Of a DNA stretch of 64,000 bases, positions 9,593 through 19,004 are shown piece after piece; position 1 is the stretch's first letter; every line of letters begins with the position of its first letter. Origin of the DNA: Pseudomonas sp. IPO3778 (lineage in GTDB: Bacteria > Pseudomonadota > Gammaproteobacteria > Pseudomonadales > Pseudomonadaceae); the NCBI RefSeq assembly GCF_013386825.1, contig NZ_JACARC010000027.1, positions 124,001 through 188,000 on the forward strand. Direction: 5' to 3'. The notes beneath the pieces were generated by a model that saw only the letters and a program-made list of their open reading frames with translations, was not told where the DNA came from and did not search any database. The position numbers and the translations under genes are program-made.

Positions 9593-10369
9593 TTACTTGA
9601 GGACAGGGGTCACTTTCACGGTGCTCGAGTCTTTATCGGCTTCGACGCCGAACCACTCTTTGTGGATTTTTTCGAGTGTGCCGTCTTCTTTCATCTTGCT
9701 GATGATGTCGTTGACCTGATCGCTCATCGCCCAGCCTTTGGCATGCATCAACGAGTAGCGCTCACCGGTGGGAATTCGCGCAACGATGGAATACTGCGGC
9801 TTATCCTTGATGTAGTAGAGCACCGCGGGAATGTCGCTGAGGTAGCCGTCGATTCGACCCGAGCCCAGATCGAGCATGGCCGGGGAAAGCCCTTCGTACC
9901 GTGAAACATCGGCAAACTTATACTCATCCTTGTGCTGGCCTATCCACAGGTCCCCGGTGGAGCCGGTGTCGACGCCAACCACCTTGCCGTTCATATCGGC
10001 CAAGCTCTTGACCTTGGAGGTAGTCAGCGTGGTGAGGGACTGGTCGCTGTCGAAGTAAGCCTGCGCAAAGGCCACCGACTCGAGACGCTTGGGGGTGATG
10101 GTGATCGACGAAATAGCGATTTCAACACGTTTGGACTGCACGGCACTGAACAGGCCGTTGAAGGGAATATTGACGAAATCGACGCTTTTTCCGGCGCGCC
10201 TGGCCACCTCTTTTACAACGTCGACTTCAAAACCGACGAACTCACCCTTGGAGTCCTGAAACTCCCAGGGCACGTTCCCAACGTTGGCACCTACGGTCCA
10301 GTCAGCGGACCAGGCTGGCAGTGAGACTGCGGCGGCCATGAACAATCCCAACATCACTTTCGCTTTCAT
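9593..10369 (-). CDS. Amino-acid ABC transporter periplasmic substrate-binding protein
   Basis: The 258-residue protein has a cleavable Sec signal peptide (MKAKVMLGLFMAAAVSLPAW then SA) and the family 3 solute-binding fold, with the hallmark EFVGFEVDVVKEVARRAG and a GSTGD ligand loop at residues about 130-135. It is the first gene of the operon that continues to the deacetylase gene at 4998. The ligand is unknown; the family binds polar amino acids such as Gln, His, Arg and cystine. Confidence 0.92.
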   Translation of the reverse strand: MKAKVMLGLFMAAAVSLPAWSADWTVGANVGNVPWEFQDSKGEFVGFEVDVVKEVARRAGKSVDFVNIPFNGLFSAVQSKRVEIAISSITITPKRLESVAFAQAYFDSDQSLTTLTTSKVKSLADMNGKVVGVDTGSTGDLWIGQHKDEYKFADVSRYEGLSPAMLDLGSGRIDGYLSDIPAVLYYIKDKPQYSIVARIPTGERYSLMHAKGWAMSDQVNDIISKMKEDGTLEKIHKEWFGVEADKDSSTVKVTPVLK

Positions 10370-10446
10370 GTTTGCTCCTGATTGTTTGTTTTTTTAGGTG
10401 CTAACAGCGGCTGACCTCGTACAACGCAGGAGTGAGACTAAACCTG

Positions 10447-10462
10447 TGAATCATTTAATTCA
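10447..10462. promoter_or_regulatory. Candidate RpiR operator (TGAAT-N6-ATTCA)
   Basis: A 16-bp inverted repeat TGAATCATTTAATTCA lies in the AT-rich leader about 80 bp upstream of the first operon gene. A second short inverted repeat, GATT-N5-AATC, follows at 10478-10490. Its position suits a repressor site for the RpiR protein encoded in the same operon; this is inferred from position and symmetry only. Confidence 0.35.
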
Positions 10463-10493
10463 ACAGTATAAATATATGATTTTTTTAATCCAA

Positions 10494-10550
10494 AACAAAA
10501 AACATTAAGGGCGACTGTGTCCGCGTACTCAAGCGGACCCAATCACCCTT
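10494..10550 (-). terminator. Probable intrinsic terminator after gamma-glutamyltransferase-family gene
   Basis: Read on the minus strand, nested arms AAGGGTGA/TCGCCCTT and GTCCGC/GCGGAC form a hairpin that is followed by a run of Ts (10494-10503). It lies 40-95 bp after the gene's stop at 10589. Confidence 0.45.
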
Positions 10551-10588
10551 CACGCTTGCCCCGTCGAGGGTTATGCGCAACGCATCCC

Positions 10589-12199
10589 TCAACACACTGC
10601 GATATGCGAGTCCGTTCGCGGCTCAGTCCCGCCACATAACACGCCGGTTTCAGGATCGCGCAGGATGATCTGGCCACGCCCGTAACTGGTCAGGTCGCAC
10701 ACCACTTGCACCTGATGCCCGCGCCGCGCCAATGCTGCTGCCATATCCCGTGAAGCGTCCTGCTCGATGCCGACCTCCAGCCCTCCCAGCCACTGCCAGC
10801 GCGGCGCATCTAGCGCCGCTTGTGGGTTGAGGCCGAAGTCCACCAGGTTCATGACCATTTGCACATGCCCCTGGGGCTGCATGTAGCCCCCCATCACGCC
10901 GAATGGCCCCATCGCCACACCATCCTTGCTGAGAAAGCCCGGGATGATGGTGTGGAACGTCTTCTTGCCGGGGGCCAGGCAGTTGGCATGCGCAGGGTCG
11001 AGGCTGAACTCTTCACCACGGTTTTGCAGGGCGATGCCGCTGTCGGGCAGCACCACACCGGAGCCGAAACCGTGATAGTTGCTCTGGATAAATGAAACCA
11101 TGTTGCCATCGGCATCCGCCGTGGCCAGGTAAACGGTGCCGCTGGCGTGAGGCTCGCCAGGTTGCGGCGCCACTGCCCGCTCGCCAATCTGCTCCCGACG
11201 GCGAGCGGCGTAAGACTCGCTCAACAAGTCCGCCACCGCGACCCGCATGTGTTCCGGGTCGGTGATGTAATGCAGGCCATCACTGTAGGCCAGCTTCATG
11301 GCTTCGAGCTGAAGGTGCCAGGTCTGCTGACTGTCACGGTGATCGAACTCAAAGCCTTCGAGAATCTTCAGTGCCATCAATGCGACCAGGCCTTGGCCGC
11401 TGGGCGGAATCTCCCAGACATCCACGCCACGATAATTGACCGTGATCGGGTCGACCCATTGTGCACGGTAATCCTGCAAATCACTGGCGCGCAGGTAGCC
11501 GCCTGTGGCGCGGGAATGGGCGTCCAGCCGCTGTGCCAATGCACCGCGATAAAAGCTCTCGCACTCGGTGTCCGCCAATTCCGTCAAGGTCCTTGCTTGC
11601 GCCGGGTTGCGAAACAACTCACCGGCGCGCGGCGCCCGACCGTCAATCAGGAACGTCTTGAACCAGGCATCGAGCACTGCATTGCGGCTCGGGGTGAAGT
11701 CTTCCAGTGCGGTTTGCCATTGCAGAGCAACCACGGGCGATACCGGGAAGCCATCCTGGGCCAAACTGATGGCCGGTTTCAGCAAATCTGCAAAGGGCAG
11801 CCGCCCGAACCGCCGGGACAGTTCCGCCCACGCCGAAGGGCAACCCGGCACCGTCACTGGCGTCCAGCCATGCAACGGCATCTGTTTATGACCAGCGGCT
11901 TTCACCGCCTCGATGCTCAGGGCCTGCGGCGCGCCGCCGTTGGCATTCAAACCGTGCAGCTTGTTTTGCGTCCAGACCAGCGCAAAAGCATCGCCGCCGA
12001 TACCACAACCGGTGGGCTCAACGACCGTCAGCGCCGCCGCCGTGGCAATTGCGGCGTCAATGGCATTGCCACCACGACGCATGATTTCAATCCCCGCTTC
12101 GGCGGCCAGGGGCTGGGAGGCGGCGACCATGCCGCGTTTTGCGAAAACACTTTGGCGCTGTGAGGCGTAGGGGTACTCATGGGCAGAAAATTCGAACAT
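10589..12199 (-). CDS. Gamma-glutamyltransferase-family Ntn-hydrolase (YwrD/HpxW-like)
   Basis: From ATG 12199 the proenzyme has 536 residues; the frame extends upstream to 12268 but that would overlap the ABC ATPase end. It has the family core GGNAIDAAIATAAALTVVEP and the autoprocessing Thr355 in SGTVYLATAD, with NRGEEF and PGKKTFHTIIPGF downstream. No signal peptide is seen, unlike periplasmic Ggt. The short form resembles Bacillus YwrD and oxamate amidohydrolase HpxW. It ends an operon with a GntR regulator and a polar amino-acid importer, so it probably hydrolyses the imported gamma-glutamyl or amide compound in the cytoplasm. Confidence 0.85.
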   Translation of the reverse strand: MFEFSAHEYPYASQRQSVFAKRGMVAASQPLAAEAGIEIMRRGGNAIDAAIATAAALTVVEPTGCGIGGDAFALVWTQNKLHGLNANGGAPQALSIEAVKAAGHKQMPLHGWTPVTVPGCPSAWAELSRRFGRLPFADLLKPAISLAQDGFPVSPVVALQWQTALEDFTPSRNAVLDAWFKTFLIDGRAPRAGELFRNPAQARTLTELADTECESFYRGALAQRLDAHSRATGGYLRASDLQDYRAQWVDPITVNYRGVDVWEIPPSGQGLVALMALKILEGFEFDHRDSQQTWHLQLEAMKLAYSDGLHYITDPEHMRVAVADLLSESYAARRREQIGERAVAPQPGEPHASGTVYLATADADGNMVSFIQSNYHGFGSGVVLPDSGIALQNRGEEFSLDPAHANCLAPGKKTFHTIIPGFLSKDGVAMGPFGVMGGYMQPQGHVQMVMNLVDFGLNPQAALDAPRWQWLGGLEVGIEQDASRDMAAALARRGHQVQVVCDLTSYGRGQIILRDPETGVLCGGTEPRTDSHIAVC

Positions 12200-12230
12200 G
12201 GCAGGACTCACACAAGGAAGGTTTGCGGGT

Positions 12231-13010
12231 TCACAGGACCCGGCTGAGAAAGGCGCGGGTGCGGGCATGACTGGGCTGGCTGAAGATTTGTTCGGGCGGT
12301 CCCTGTTCGATCAATTCGCCTTGATCAAGCACCACCACCCGGTCGGCCACTTCGCGGGCAAACCCCATCTCGTGGGTGACCACCACCATGGTCATGCCCT
12401 CCTCGGCCAACTCCTTCATCACCTGCAGCACTTCGCCCACGGTTTCCGGGTCCAGGGCACTGGTGGGTTCGTCGAACAGCATGGCCTGGGGCTTCATCGC
12501 CAGCGCCCGGGCGATCGCCACCCGCTGCTGCTGGCCACCGGACAACATCGATGGGTAGTGATCGGCCTTGTCGGCCAGCCCGACTCGCTTGAGCAGCGCC
12601 TGCGCCTGTTCCACGGCAGCCTTGCGCATCACGCCCAATACGTGAATCGGCGCTTCGATGATGTTCTCCAGCGCGGTCATGTGCGGGAAAAGATTGAAAC
12701 GCTGAAACACCATGCCGATGTCCCGGCGCTGTCGCGCGATGTTGCGCTCCGAATCCTTCACCAGAGTGCCATCGGCCAGGGTGCGATAACCCATGGGTTG
12801 GCCGCTGACACGGATCTGCCCCGACTGAATATCTTCGAGCAAATTGATGCAGCGGATAAAGGTGGTCTTGCCGGAGCCGGACGCGCCGATCAGCACCACC
12901 ACTTCGCCGCGGCGAACTTGCAGGGAGATCCCCTTGAGAATCTCCAGGTCGCCAAAGGATTTGTGAATATCCAGCGCTTCGATGACCAGTTCTTCACTCA
13001 TGTGCGCCAT
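12231..13010 (-). CDS. Polar amino-acid ABC transporter ATP-binding protein
   Basis: Starting [14 protein letters not shown] at 13010, just after the permease stop, this is a 259-residue GlnQ/HisP-type ATPase; the frame is open to 13127 but inside the permease gene. It has Walker [18 protein letters not shown], Walker [13 protein letters not shown] and the switch VVVTHEMGF. It belongs to the operon 15312-10589 and powers the importer made with the genes at 13013 and 13792. Confidence 0.94.
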   Translation of the reverse strand: MAHMSEELVIEALDIHKSFGDLEILKGISLQVRRGEVVVLIGASGSGKTTFIRCINLLEDIQSGQIRVSGQPMGYRTLADGTLVKDSERNIARQRRDIGMVFQRFNLFPHMTALENIIEAPIHVLGVMRKAAVEQAQALLKRVGLADKADHYPSMLSGGQQQRVAIARALAMKPQAMLFDEPTSALDPETVGEVLQVMKELAEEGMTMVVVTHEMGFAREVADRVVVLDQGELIEQGPPEQIFSQPSHARTRAFLSRVL

Positions 13011-13012
13011 GT

Positions 13013-13780
13013 TCAACGCCCTCTCAGCAGTTTCAGGGTGCGGCGACCGAACATTCGACCGGCCGCCGGTGCCGGCCGGTCGGACTGGCCGAACCGCGTT
13101 TCGAGCCAGCGCTGGAAAAAGCCCCACAGCGTGGTCAGGAGCAGGAAATAAATCGCGACCACCAGGTACAGCTCGAACACCCGGAAGGTCGCCGAGGTGA
13201 CCATTTGGGTGCTGAGCAGCAGTTCCTGCACGCCGATGACACTGACCAGCGTGGTGTTTTTGAGCATCACGTTGAACTCGTTGCCCAGCGGCGGCACGAT
13301 CACGCGAAAGGCCTGGGGCAAAACGATGCGCCGCATCAGTTTGCCAAAGGTCATGCCCAGGGAACGCCCGGCTTCGTACTGGCCCTTATCCACGGCACCG
13401 ATGCCGGCGCGAATGATCTCGGCCATGTACGCGCCTTCGTTGAGGCCCAGGGCAAGGATCGCCGCCTGGATGTTGCCCGGCACGATGAACCAGCCCAGGT
13501 CCAGGTCTTCAAAACGGAAAATCCCCCCGGCCGCCAGCGCCGTGTAGAGGAAAACGATCTGTACCAACAACGGCGTTCCGCGCATCAGCCACACATAAAA
13601 CCGCACCGGATATTGCAACAGTGGGTTGCTCGACAGTTTCATCAGCGCTGCCACCAGCCCCAGCGCACATCCCAGCAACATCGCCGAGATGCTGATAAGG
13701 CACGTCAGCCCGAGCCCCGTCAGGTAGATATCGCTGGGCTGCAACAGGTACTGCCAAAACACATTCCAATTGAAGTTCAT
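13013..13780 (-). CDS. Polar amino-acid ABC transporter permease
   Basis: This 255-residue membrane protein has hydrophobic segments from residue 15 on and the HisMQ motif [26 protein letters not shown]. The N-terminus [19 protein letters not shown] is typical of this family. It is separated by only 11 bp from the binding-protein gene and 2 bp from the ATPase gene. It forms the channel of the importer whose product probably feeds the gamma-glutamyltransferase-family enzyme. Confidence 0.93.
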   Translation of the reverse strand: MNFNWNVFWQYLLQPSDIYLTGLGLTCLISISAMLLGCALGLVAALMKLSSNPLLQYPVRFYVWLMRGTPLLVQIVFLYTALAAGGIFRFEDLDLGWFIVPGNIQAAILALGLNEGAYMAEIIRAGIGAVDKGQYEAGRSLGMTFGKLMRRIVLPQAFRVIVPPLGNEFNVMLKNTTLVSVIGVQELLLSTQMVTSATFRVFELYLVVAIYFLLLTTLWGFFQRWLETRFGQSDRPAPAAGRMFGRRTLKLLRGR

Positions 13781-13791
13781 CAGGGGCGCCC

Positions 13792-14598
13792 TCAGTCCAG
13801 TTTGTCACCGTCGACATGCCATTTACCGAGCAACGCGGCATAGCTGCCGTCGGCGCGCATGCCTTGCAGGACCTCGGTCAGCGCGGCGCTCAACTGTGGG
13901 TCGTTTTTGCGTACACCGAAACCGGTGAGGATCCGGTTAAACGCGGGCACGGCGGACTGGAACAGGTCCGGAGCGAGTTGCTGGTAGTGCCCGGCGGATT
14001 CGACAGTGGTGCCGAAGGCGTCCACCTGATTGATGCGCAACGCCTGGAAGGCGTCGGCGTCGACGTTGTAGATCACCAGTTTCATCGGTGCTTTGCCGGC
14101 GCCCACCAACTTGTCGTTCTCGGCCGCGAGCAGGACGCGGATCGTTGAACCGTTGCTGACCGCGACCTTGAGCCCGGACAAGTCCTCAAGGTTCTGTACC
14201 GATTTCGGGTTGCCCTTGGGCACCACGATCGACTGGCTGGAATACATGAAGTTGACGATGTCGATCACCTCACGGCGCTCGGGCTTGTCGAACAGTTGAT
14301 CCACGATCATGTCGCACTGCTGCGCCAGCAGCGCCGGGATCAGGCCGGCAAACGGGGAAATCCGCCATTCGACTTTCTTGTCCCCCAGGCGCTGGGCAAT
14401 GGCTTCGCCCATCTCCACCTGCAGGCCGACCGGTTTTTGCTTCAGATCAAAAGACACCAGCGGTGGCGAATCCATACCCGAGCAATAGACGATCTTTTCG
14501 CTCTTGCTTAATCGCTCTGACAGTACGGGGGCGGCCAACGCCCATTGGGAACACAGACTCAACGTGACAACGGCTACGAACGCGCAACGCTTGTGCAT
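13792..14598 (-). CDS. Amino-acid ABC transporter substrate-binding protein
   Basis: The 268-residue protein has a signal peptide ending near ...CSQWALA-AP and a family 3 solute-binding body (PVGLQVEMGEAIAQRLG; SNGSTIRVLLAAENDK). It is the first transporter gene after the GntR regulator, on the same strand 42 bp downstream. Ligand not deducible; the downstream Ntn-hydrolase suggests a gamma-glutamyl or amidated amino acid. Confidence 0.92.
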   Translation of the reverse strand: MHKRCAFVAVVTLSLCSQWALAAPVLSERLSKSEKIVYCSGMDSPPLVSFDLKQKPVGLQVEMGEAIAQRLGDKKVEWRISPFAGLIPALLAQQCDMIVDQLFDKPERREVIDIVNFMYSSQSIVVPKGNPKSVQNLEDLSGLKVAVSNGSTIRVLLAAENDKLVGAGKAPMKLVIYNVDADAFQALRINQVDAFGTTVESAGHYQQLAPDLFQSAVPAFNRILTGFGVRKNDPQLSAALTEVLQGMRADGSYAALLGKWHVDGDKLD

Positions 14599-14640
14599 GG
14601 CAAGGCTCCAGAGCTCAGGGCTTTCTTATTATGAAAGGGG

Positions 14641-15312
14641 CTATTTTGCGTAGGCTTCGAGAAACTGGATCAGCCGCGGGACGGTCCCTTCGATGTGCTC
14701 GCACACCACCGCCGCCGCTTTGTCCGGATCGCCGGAGCGTAACGCGGCCACGATCGAGGCGTGCTCATCCCGCGCGCTACGGGGCTTGTCGGCGTGTTGC
14801 AGCCACAAGCGCATGTGCGGTTCGATCACTGAATACAACGCCGAAATCTGCCGCATCAGCCGTGGGCGCTCACTCAGACTGCACAGGTACTCGTGGAAGG
14901 CGCGATGGCGGCTGATCCACTCGGCGCCGTCTTCGCGGTAGTCGTCCATTTCATCGAGCAGGCGCTCCAGATGGATGAACTGACGCTCAGTGATTTTTGT
15001 CACGACCACCCGGATCGCCAGGCCTTCGAGGGCGCTGCGCATTTCGAAGACTTCACGCATTTCCTCGATATTCAAACCTCGGACGATGGCTCCACGGTTG
15101 GGCCGCAGAATCACCAGACCTTCGGCATCCAGACGCCGAAAGGCTTCGCGCACCGGCATCCGGCTCATACCGATTTCACCCGCAATGTCCTCGGCGATCA
15201 GTCTTTCCCCGGTCCGGTAACGCCCCTTGCAAATGGCTTCCAGGAGAAAGTTGTAAGCCTCCTCCTCGGCGGTAATCGGTTGACGCTCGGTATAGACAGG
15301 GATAAACGTCAT
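14641..15312 (-). CDS. GntR family regulator, FadR/FCD subfamily
   Basis: Starting at MTFIPVYTERQP (15312), preceded by an AAGGTGAT site, the protein has 223 residues; a start at 15342 is less well placed. Residues about 15-80 are the winged helix-turn-helix (EDIAGEIGMSRMPVREAFRRLDAEGLV), and the rest is an all-helical FCD ligand domain with conserved R/H positions (FEMRSALEGLAIR; FHEYLCSL). It heads the operon with the importer and the Ntn-hydrolase and is likely its regulator. The leader has two direct TATCCA repeats (15336-15349). The remaining 278 bp up to the oprD terminator show nothing else. Confidence 0.9.
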   Translation of the reverse strand: MTFIPVYTERQPITAEEEAYNFLLEAICKGRYRTGERLIAEDIAGEIGMSRMPVREAFRRLDAEGLVILRPNRGAIVRGLNIEEMREVFEMRSALEGLAIRVVVTKITERQFIHLERLLDEMDDYREDGAEWISRHRAFHEYLCSLSERPRLMRQISALYSVIEPHMRLWLQHADKPRSARDEHASIVAALRSGDPDKAAAVVCEHIEGTVPRLIQFLEAYAK

Positions 15313-15590
15313 GGGTATCACCTTTTGAATTTTTGTATCCAATTATCCATAAAGCCAGTAAAGCATGCTGCATGCCAACGTTTGCGTTCTGCTTCCAGGC
15401 GGCTGATTTAATTGGTTTATTACTGATAAGAGGGCTGAAAAAGAAAACTGCCAGCCTGGGAGGCGAGTAAAAATGACCCAGAATGTGGCACTACAAGATC
15501 AGAAAGGTGCTCGCGGTAACACGGGGTCGGCGCAGCGCCCAGGCGCGATGATGTTGGCCCGCAAGGCCCAGGACGGGTCTGCGAACGCCC

Positions 15591-15627
15591 GCATAAAGAA
15601 AATCCGCCAAGCGGGTTTTCTTTATGC
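15591..15627 (-). terminator. Strong intrinsic terminator after OprD-family gene
   Basis: A 17-bp stem (15591-15607 with 15611-15627, one G-T wobble) with a 3-nt loop carries A-rich and T-rich outer ends, so it can work in both directions. It lies 12 bp after the porin stop. Confidence 0.85.
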
Positions 15628-15638
15628 GTTCAACGTAC

Positions 15639-17018
15639 TTACAGGAAGTTATAGGTGTAATTGAAAATCAGACGGGTCTGGTCCTGGTTCGCGACCCCTG
15701 TACCGCCCGAGTGGTAGCTACCGGTACGCAGGGTCGTACCAAAGCCCTTCAAGTAACCGGTCTGGACCACGTAATCGACACCTGCGTCACGCTCCCACTC
15801 CGTGTGGTTCACACCGCTAAGTGTCTTGTCTTTAATATCATCACCCCGCAGATAGCTGACAAAGGCGCTCAAGCCAGGCATGCCGACGCGTGCGAAGTCG
15901 TACGTGTATTGACCGAACGAAGTGTTTTCACCTGCTCGAATGAAACTACCAACCACGGAGTTGGTGTACAAGTAGAAACTGGTACCGCCGTTGTCTTCGC
16001 TGTTGGAACCATCAGTCGCCAAAGGCTTGCCGTTCTTGGTGACATTACCCGGGTTCACCATCACGAAACCGCCGTCATCACTCACGCTCTGATAACCCAG
16101 CATGAATTTGCTACCGCCCAACTGGTAGGTAAACATGCTGCTCCAGGTGACGTTATCAACTTCATTGGCGTGCTTGGCATAACCACCGTTGTTATTGAAC
16201 GCGTAACCCGCGGCGCCGCTGCTGTTTTTGCCGTCAGAACGGCTGTTGAAGTAGCGCAGGTCAGTCTTGAAGGACTGATCGTCACCCAGTGGCAATACAT
16301 GGATCAAGCCAAGGAAGTTCTGGGTATAAAAGTTTTCAAGATTGGCGTAGTAATATTGAACGGTCAGGTCTTTAGTGATGTTGTAGTCGCCACCAGCATA
16401 ACGGAACTGGTTACTGCCCTCGGTTGCGCCTGCAACCGACAGCGATGTGCTGTTGGTCGCTGCACGGCCAGTAGAGTGTTCCAGCTGGCCAGCGCTCAGT
16501 GTCAGGTTGTCGATTTCCTTGGAGGTAATCATACCGCCGTCAAAGTTTTGCGGCATTGCGCGGCTGTCGGTCGCCATCATAATTGGCAACTGAGGAAACA
16601 GCGCACCCCCCACGTGCAATTCGGTTTTGGACAGGCGCAATTTAACGTTCGCGTCCCCGCGAGCCAAGTCGTGCTCAGCCGAATTGTCGCTGTCGCTCGG
16701 CCAGAATGCGTTGCCGGTGCCTGGGTGGTGGCCTGCACCGCCATCGAGGTGCAGGCCGTAGATCATCTGAGCATCGACACCAACCCCAATCAGGCCTTGG
16801 GTAAAGCCGGACCTGTAGTCAAGTTTCAGAACTTCAGTGGTTTCGCGCTGGTCCATGCCACCCGTAGAGTGATCATCGTTCTCGTAATAATAGGTACGCG
16901 TACTAAGGGCGAGTTTGCTGTCCTCCAGGAACCCTGGTGGCTTGGCAGCATCATCTGCTTGAGCATGAAGAGACAGAGCGGCCAGCGCGATAGCGGTCGC
17001 GAAATGTTGTTTTTTCAA
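15639..17018 (-). CDS. OprD family outer-membrane porin
   Basis: The only start that gives a proper signal peptide (L/M-KKQHFATAIALAALSLHAQA-DD) is a TTG at 17018, preceded by GAGGAG; the product is then 459 residues, the usual OprD size. The body is rich in aromatic and glycine residues with alternating beta strands (LSTRTYYYENDD; GVDAQMIYGLHLDGG; NQTRLIFNYTYNFL), ending with a C-terminal Leu. The neighbouring hexuronate-type MFS transporter and uronate dehydrogenase suggest it admits uronic or related sugar acids across the outer membrane; that substrate is inferred. Confidence 0.9.
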   Translation of the reverse strand: MKKQHFATAIALAALSLHAQADDAAKPPGFLEDSKLALSTRTYYYENDDHSTGGMDQRETTEVLKLDYRSGFTQGLIGVGVDAQMIYGLHLDGGAGHHPGTGNAFWPSDSDNSAEHDLARGDANVKLRLSKTELHVGGALFPQLPIMMATDSRAMPQNFDGGMITSKEIDNLTLSAGQLEHSTGRAATNSTSLSVAGATEGSNQFRYAGGDYNITKDLTVQYYYANLENFYTQNFLGLIHVLPLGDDQSFKTDLRYFNSRSDGKNSSGAAGYAFNNNGGYAKHANEVDNVTWSSMFTYQLGGSKFMLGYQSVSDDGGFVMVNPGNVTKNGKPLATDGSNSEDNGGTSFYLYTNSVVGSFIRAGENTSFGQYTYDFARVGMPGLSAFVSYLRGDDIKDKTLSGVNHTEWERDAGVDYVVQTGYLKGFGTTLRTGSYHSGGTGVANQDQTRLIFNYTYNFL

Positions 17019-17114
17019 TGGAGTGCTCCTCTGGTGATTTTTCTTATTAAATTTTTCTTTCCGAATCTGTGTGCGGATTGGCAGTGCATAAACGATTATT
17101 ATCTTTTGACACGT

Positions 17115-17130
17115 GTTGTCGGCCGGCAAC
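17115..17130. promoter_or_regulatory. Palindrome upstream of OprD gene
   Basis: GTTGTCGGCCGGCAAC is a 16-bp palindrome with one mismatched pair, about 100 bp upstream of the porin start. It could be a GntR-type operator; position and symmetry are the only support. Confidence 0.3.
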
Positions 17131-17229
17131 TAAACGCATTGCCGGCGCGGATAAAATTTGAATCAACTATTTATACGACGGAGCGGTGAGAAAGACGCTG
17201 AACCCCTAACGCTGATTCAAGTAGCTCAT

Positions 17230-18537
17230 TCACGCCAACCGCACAGGAGAGCTTTGATTGAAGTCCGGCACATTAAGAAACCCGGGGCCAGACGTCGTCT
17301 CTCGGGCAACTACCCAAACGATGATCGCCGCGACGATGTCAAAGATCGCCAACACCACGAATAATGGGCTGTAGCCGATCTGTGTCACCAGAATGCCAAA
17401 TACCAGCGTGAATGCTGCCGCCCCCAAATATCCAAACATGCCACCTATACCGGTAGCCGTCGCCACTTCATTTTTCCCGAATGAATCCGAAGTAATTGAG
17501 TACAGCGCGCCTGAAAGCGTCTGATGGGCAAAACCACCCACACACAATAGAGCGATCGCGGTATAGGGACTTTCTACTAAACCGATACAGGCCGGTCCGA
17601 TCATGCAGGAACAGCCGAACAGCAAAACCATTTTTCGTGATGTAAACAACGATACTTTGCAATAACGATGAAACAGCGGGCTTAGATAACCACCCAGTAC
17701 ACAACCAATGTCCGCGGCCAGAAAGGGTAGCCAGGCAAACATGGCAATTTCCTTGATATTCATGTGCCGTTCGGTCATCAGGTACAGGGGAATCCAGGCG
17801 TTGAATGTCTGCCAGGCCGGCTCCGAAAGAATCCGTGCAGAGGCGATCGCGTAAAAGTTACGGCTGCGAATGATCTTCTTCCAACTGCCTTTTTCCGATT
17901 TGGCATCTTTAAAGTGAGACTCCTGCCCGGACAGGATATAGACACGCTCGGTATCGCTCAGGTGTTGTTGATCACGCGGGTGCTTGTACAACACGAGCCA
18001 CATGACACTCCAGACCAGCCCCAGTCCGCCTACAACAAGAAACGCCAGTTGCCAGCCGCTTTGCACAATGGCCCAGACGACCAGGGGTGGCGCGAGCAGA
18101 GCACCAATCGATGCCCCAATATTAAACCAACCGATGGCGACCGAACGCTCCTTGGCCGGAAACCATTCGGTGGTGGCCTTGACCCCGGCCGGCAAGCCCG
18201 CGGCCTCGGTGAGCCCAAGCAAGGCGCGAACGAATGCCAGGCTTTGCCAGCCCGTCGCCAATGCGGCCGCTGCACAGGCGGCGGACCATGCCAGGGCAAA
18301 CACGGCGAACCCCATCTTGGTACCGATGGCATCAATGACGTAGCCAGCCACTGGCTGCATAAAGGCGTAGGCCAGTTGCCAGGCAACAACGATGTGAGAG
18401 TACTGCTCAGTCGAGATATTCAGTTCGCCCATCAGCGTTGGAGCCGCGACCGAGAGGGTATTGCGGGCGAGATAATTAACAATCAAACCAGCCGTCACCA
18501 GGCCCACCATCCACCAGCGAATGCCTTTGATTTTCAT
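17230..18537 (-). CDS. MFS transporter, anion:cation symporter (hexuronate/glucarate-type)
   Basis: The 435-residue protein has about 12 membrane segments and the MFS loop motif between helices 2 and 3 (AGYVIDAIGTKMG), plus the ACS family stretch LTEAAGLPAGVKATTEWFPAKERSVAIGWFN. The N-terminus IRWWMVGLVTAGLIVNYLARNTLSVAAP is characteristic of ExuT-like carriers. It is divergent from the uronate dehydrogenase gene and precedes the OprD gene, which supports a role in galacturonate or glucuronate uptake across the inner membrane. Confidence 0.88.
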   Translation of the reverse strand: MKIKGIRWWMVGLVTAGLIVNYLARNTLSVAAPTLMGELNISTEQYSHIVVAWQLAYAFMQPVAGYVIDAIGTKMGFAVFALAWSAACAAAALATGWQSLAFVRALLGLTEAAGLPAGVKATTEWFPAKERSVAIGWFNIGASIGALLAPPLVVWAIVQSGWQLAFLVVGGLGLVWSVMWLVLYKHPRDQQHLSDTERVYILSGQESHFKDAKSEKGSWKKIIRSRNFYAIASARILSEPAWQTFNAWIPLYLMTERHMNIKEIAMFAWLPFLAADIGCVLGGYLSPLFHRYCKVSLFTSRKMVLLFGCSCMIGPACIGLVESPYTAIALLCVGGFAHQTLSGALYSITSDSFGKNEVATATGIGGMFGYLGAAAFTLVFGILVTQIGYSPLFVVLAIFDIVAAIIVWVVARETTSGPGFLNVPDFNQSSPVRLA

Positions 18538-19004
18538 CCCTTTACCTTAATTACTGGATTTGAAGTGTGCGACATCCCCCTAAGTATCCAGGATGTCGAG
18601 AGTATGACGAGCACGATCAGGTGCCCGCGCGAAACAGCTCAAGCGCAACAGGCGAGATTCTGCGGGTGCACGAACCGATCAGATCGAAACTGAGAAGAGC
18701 TATTGGGGAAACAGCGATACGGGACATTCATGATGAGGTAGCACTCGGTGTTTTATTTTTATAATGACGACCACGCCGTTGTCAGTCGTCGTATGTCTAA
18801 GCTTTTATATCCAAACTTGCACTCCCGCGTCAACTGCGACAAAAGCACATGACCAGGCATTCACGCCATAAATTGTGTTTTTTTTAAAGGAGTTAAGGCC
18901 GTAAATCAGCCAATAATCGCAGCGCGTCAAAAATCTGAACAGGCAGGTCGACAACCAACTCATCGTACGACAACATAGACAAAAATAATCCGAGCCCACC
19001 TGCC
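18538..19004. promoter_or_regulatory. Divergent region between MFS transporter and uronate dehydrogenase genes
   Basis: This 467-bp region separates the two divergent starts. TCGTACGACAA at 18963-18973 fits the FadR/GntR consensus TNGTNNNACNA and sits about 30 bp before the udh ATG. A partial match (TTGTCAG) lies near 18779. Short frames here look non-coding. Confidence 0.4.

Noticed and set aside
15473-15664. Possible 63-aa gene between GntR and OprD genes
   Set aside because: It runs through the intrinsic terminator and into the OprD gene end.
15624-17189. 521-codon plus-strand frame opposite the OprD gene
   Set aside because: Antisense shadow; the minus strand encodes a full porin with signal peptide and terminator.
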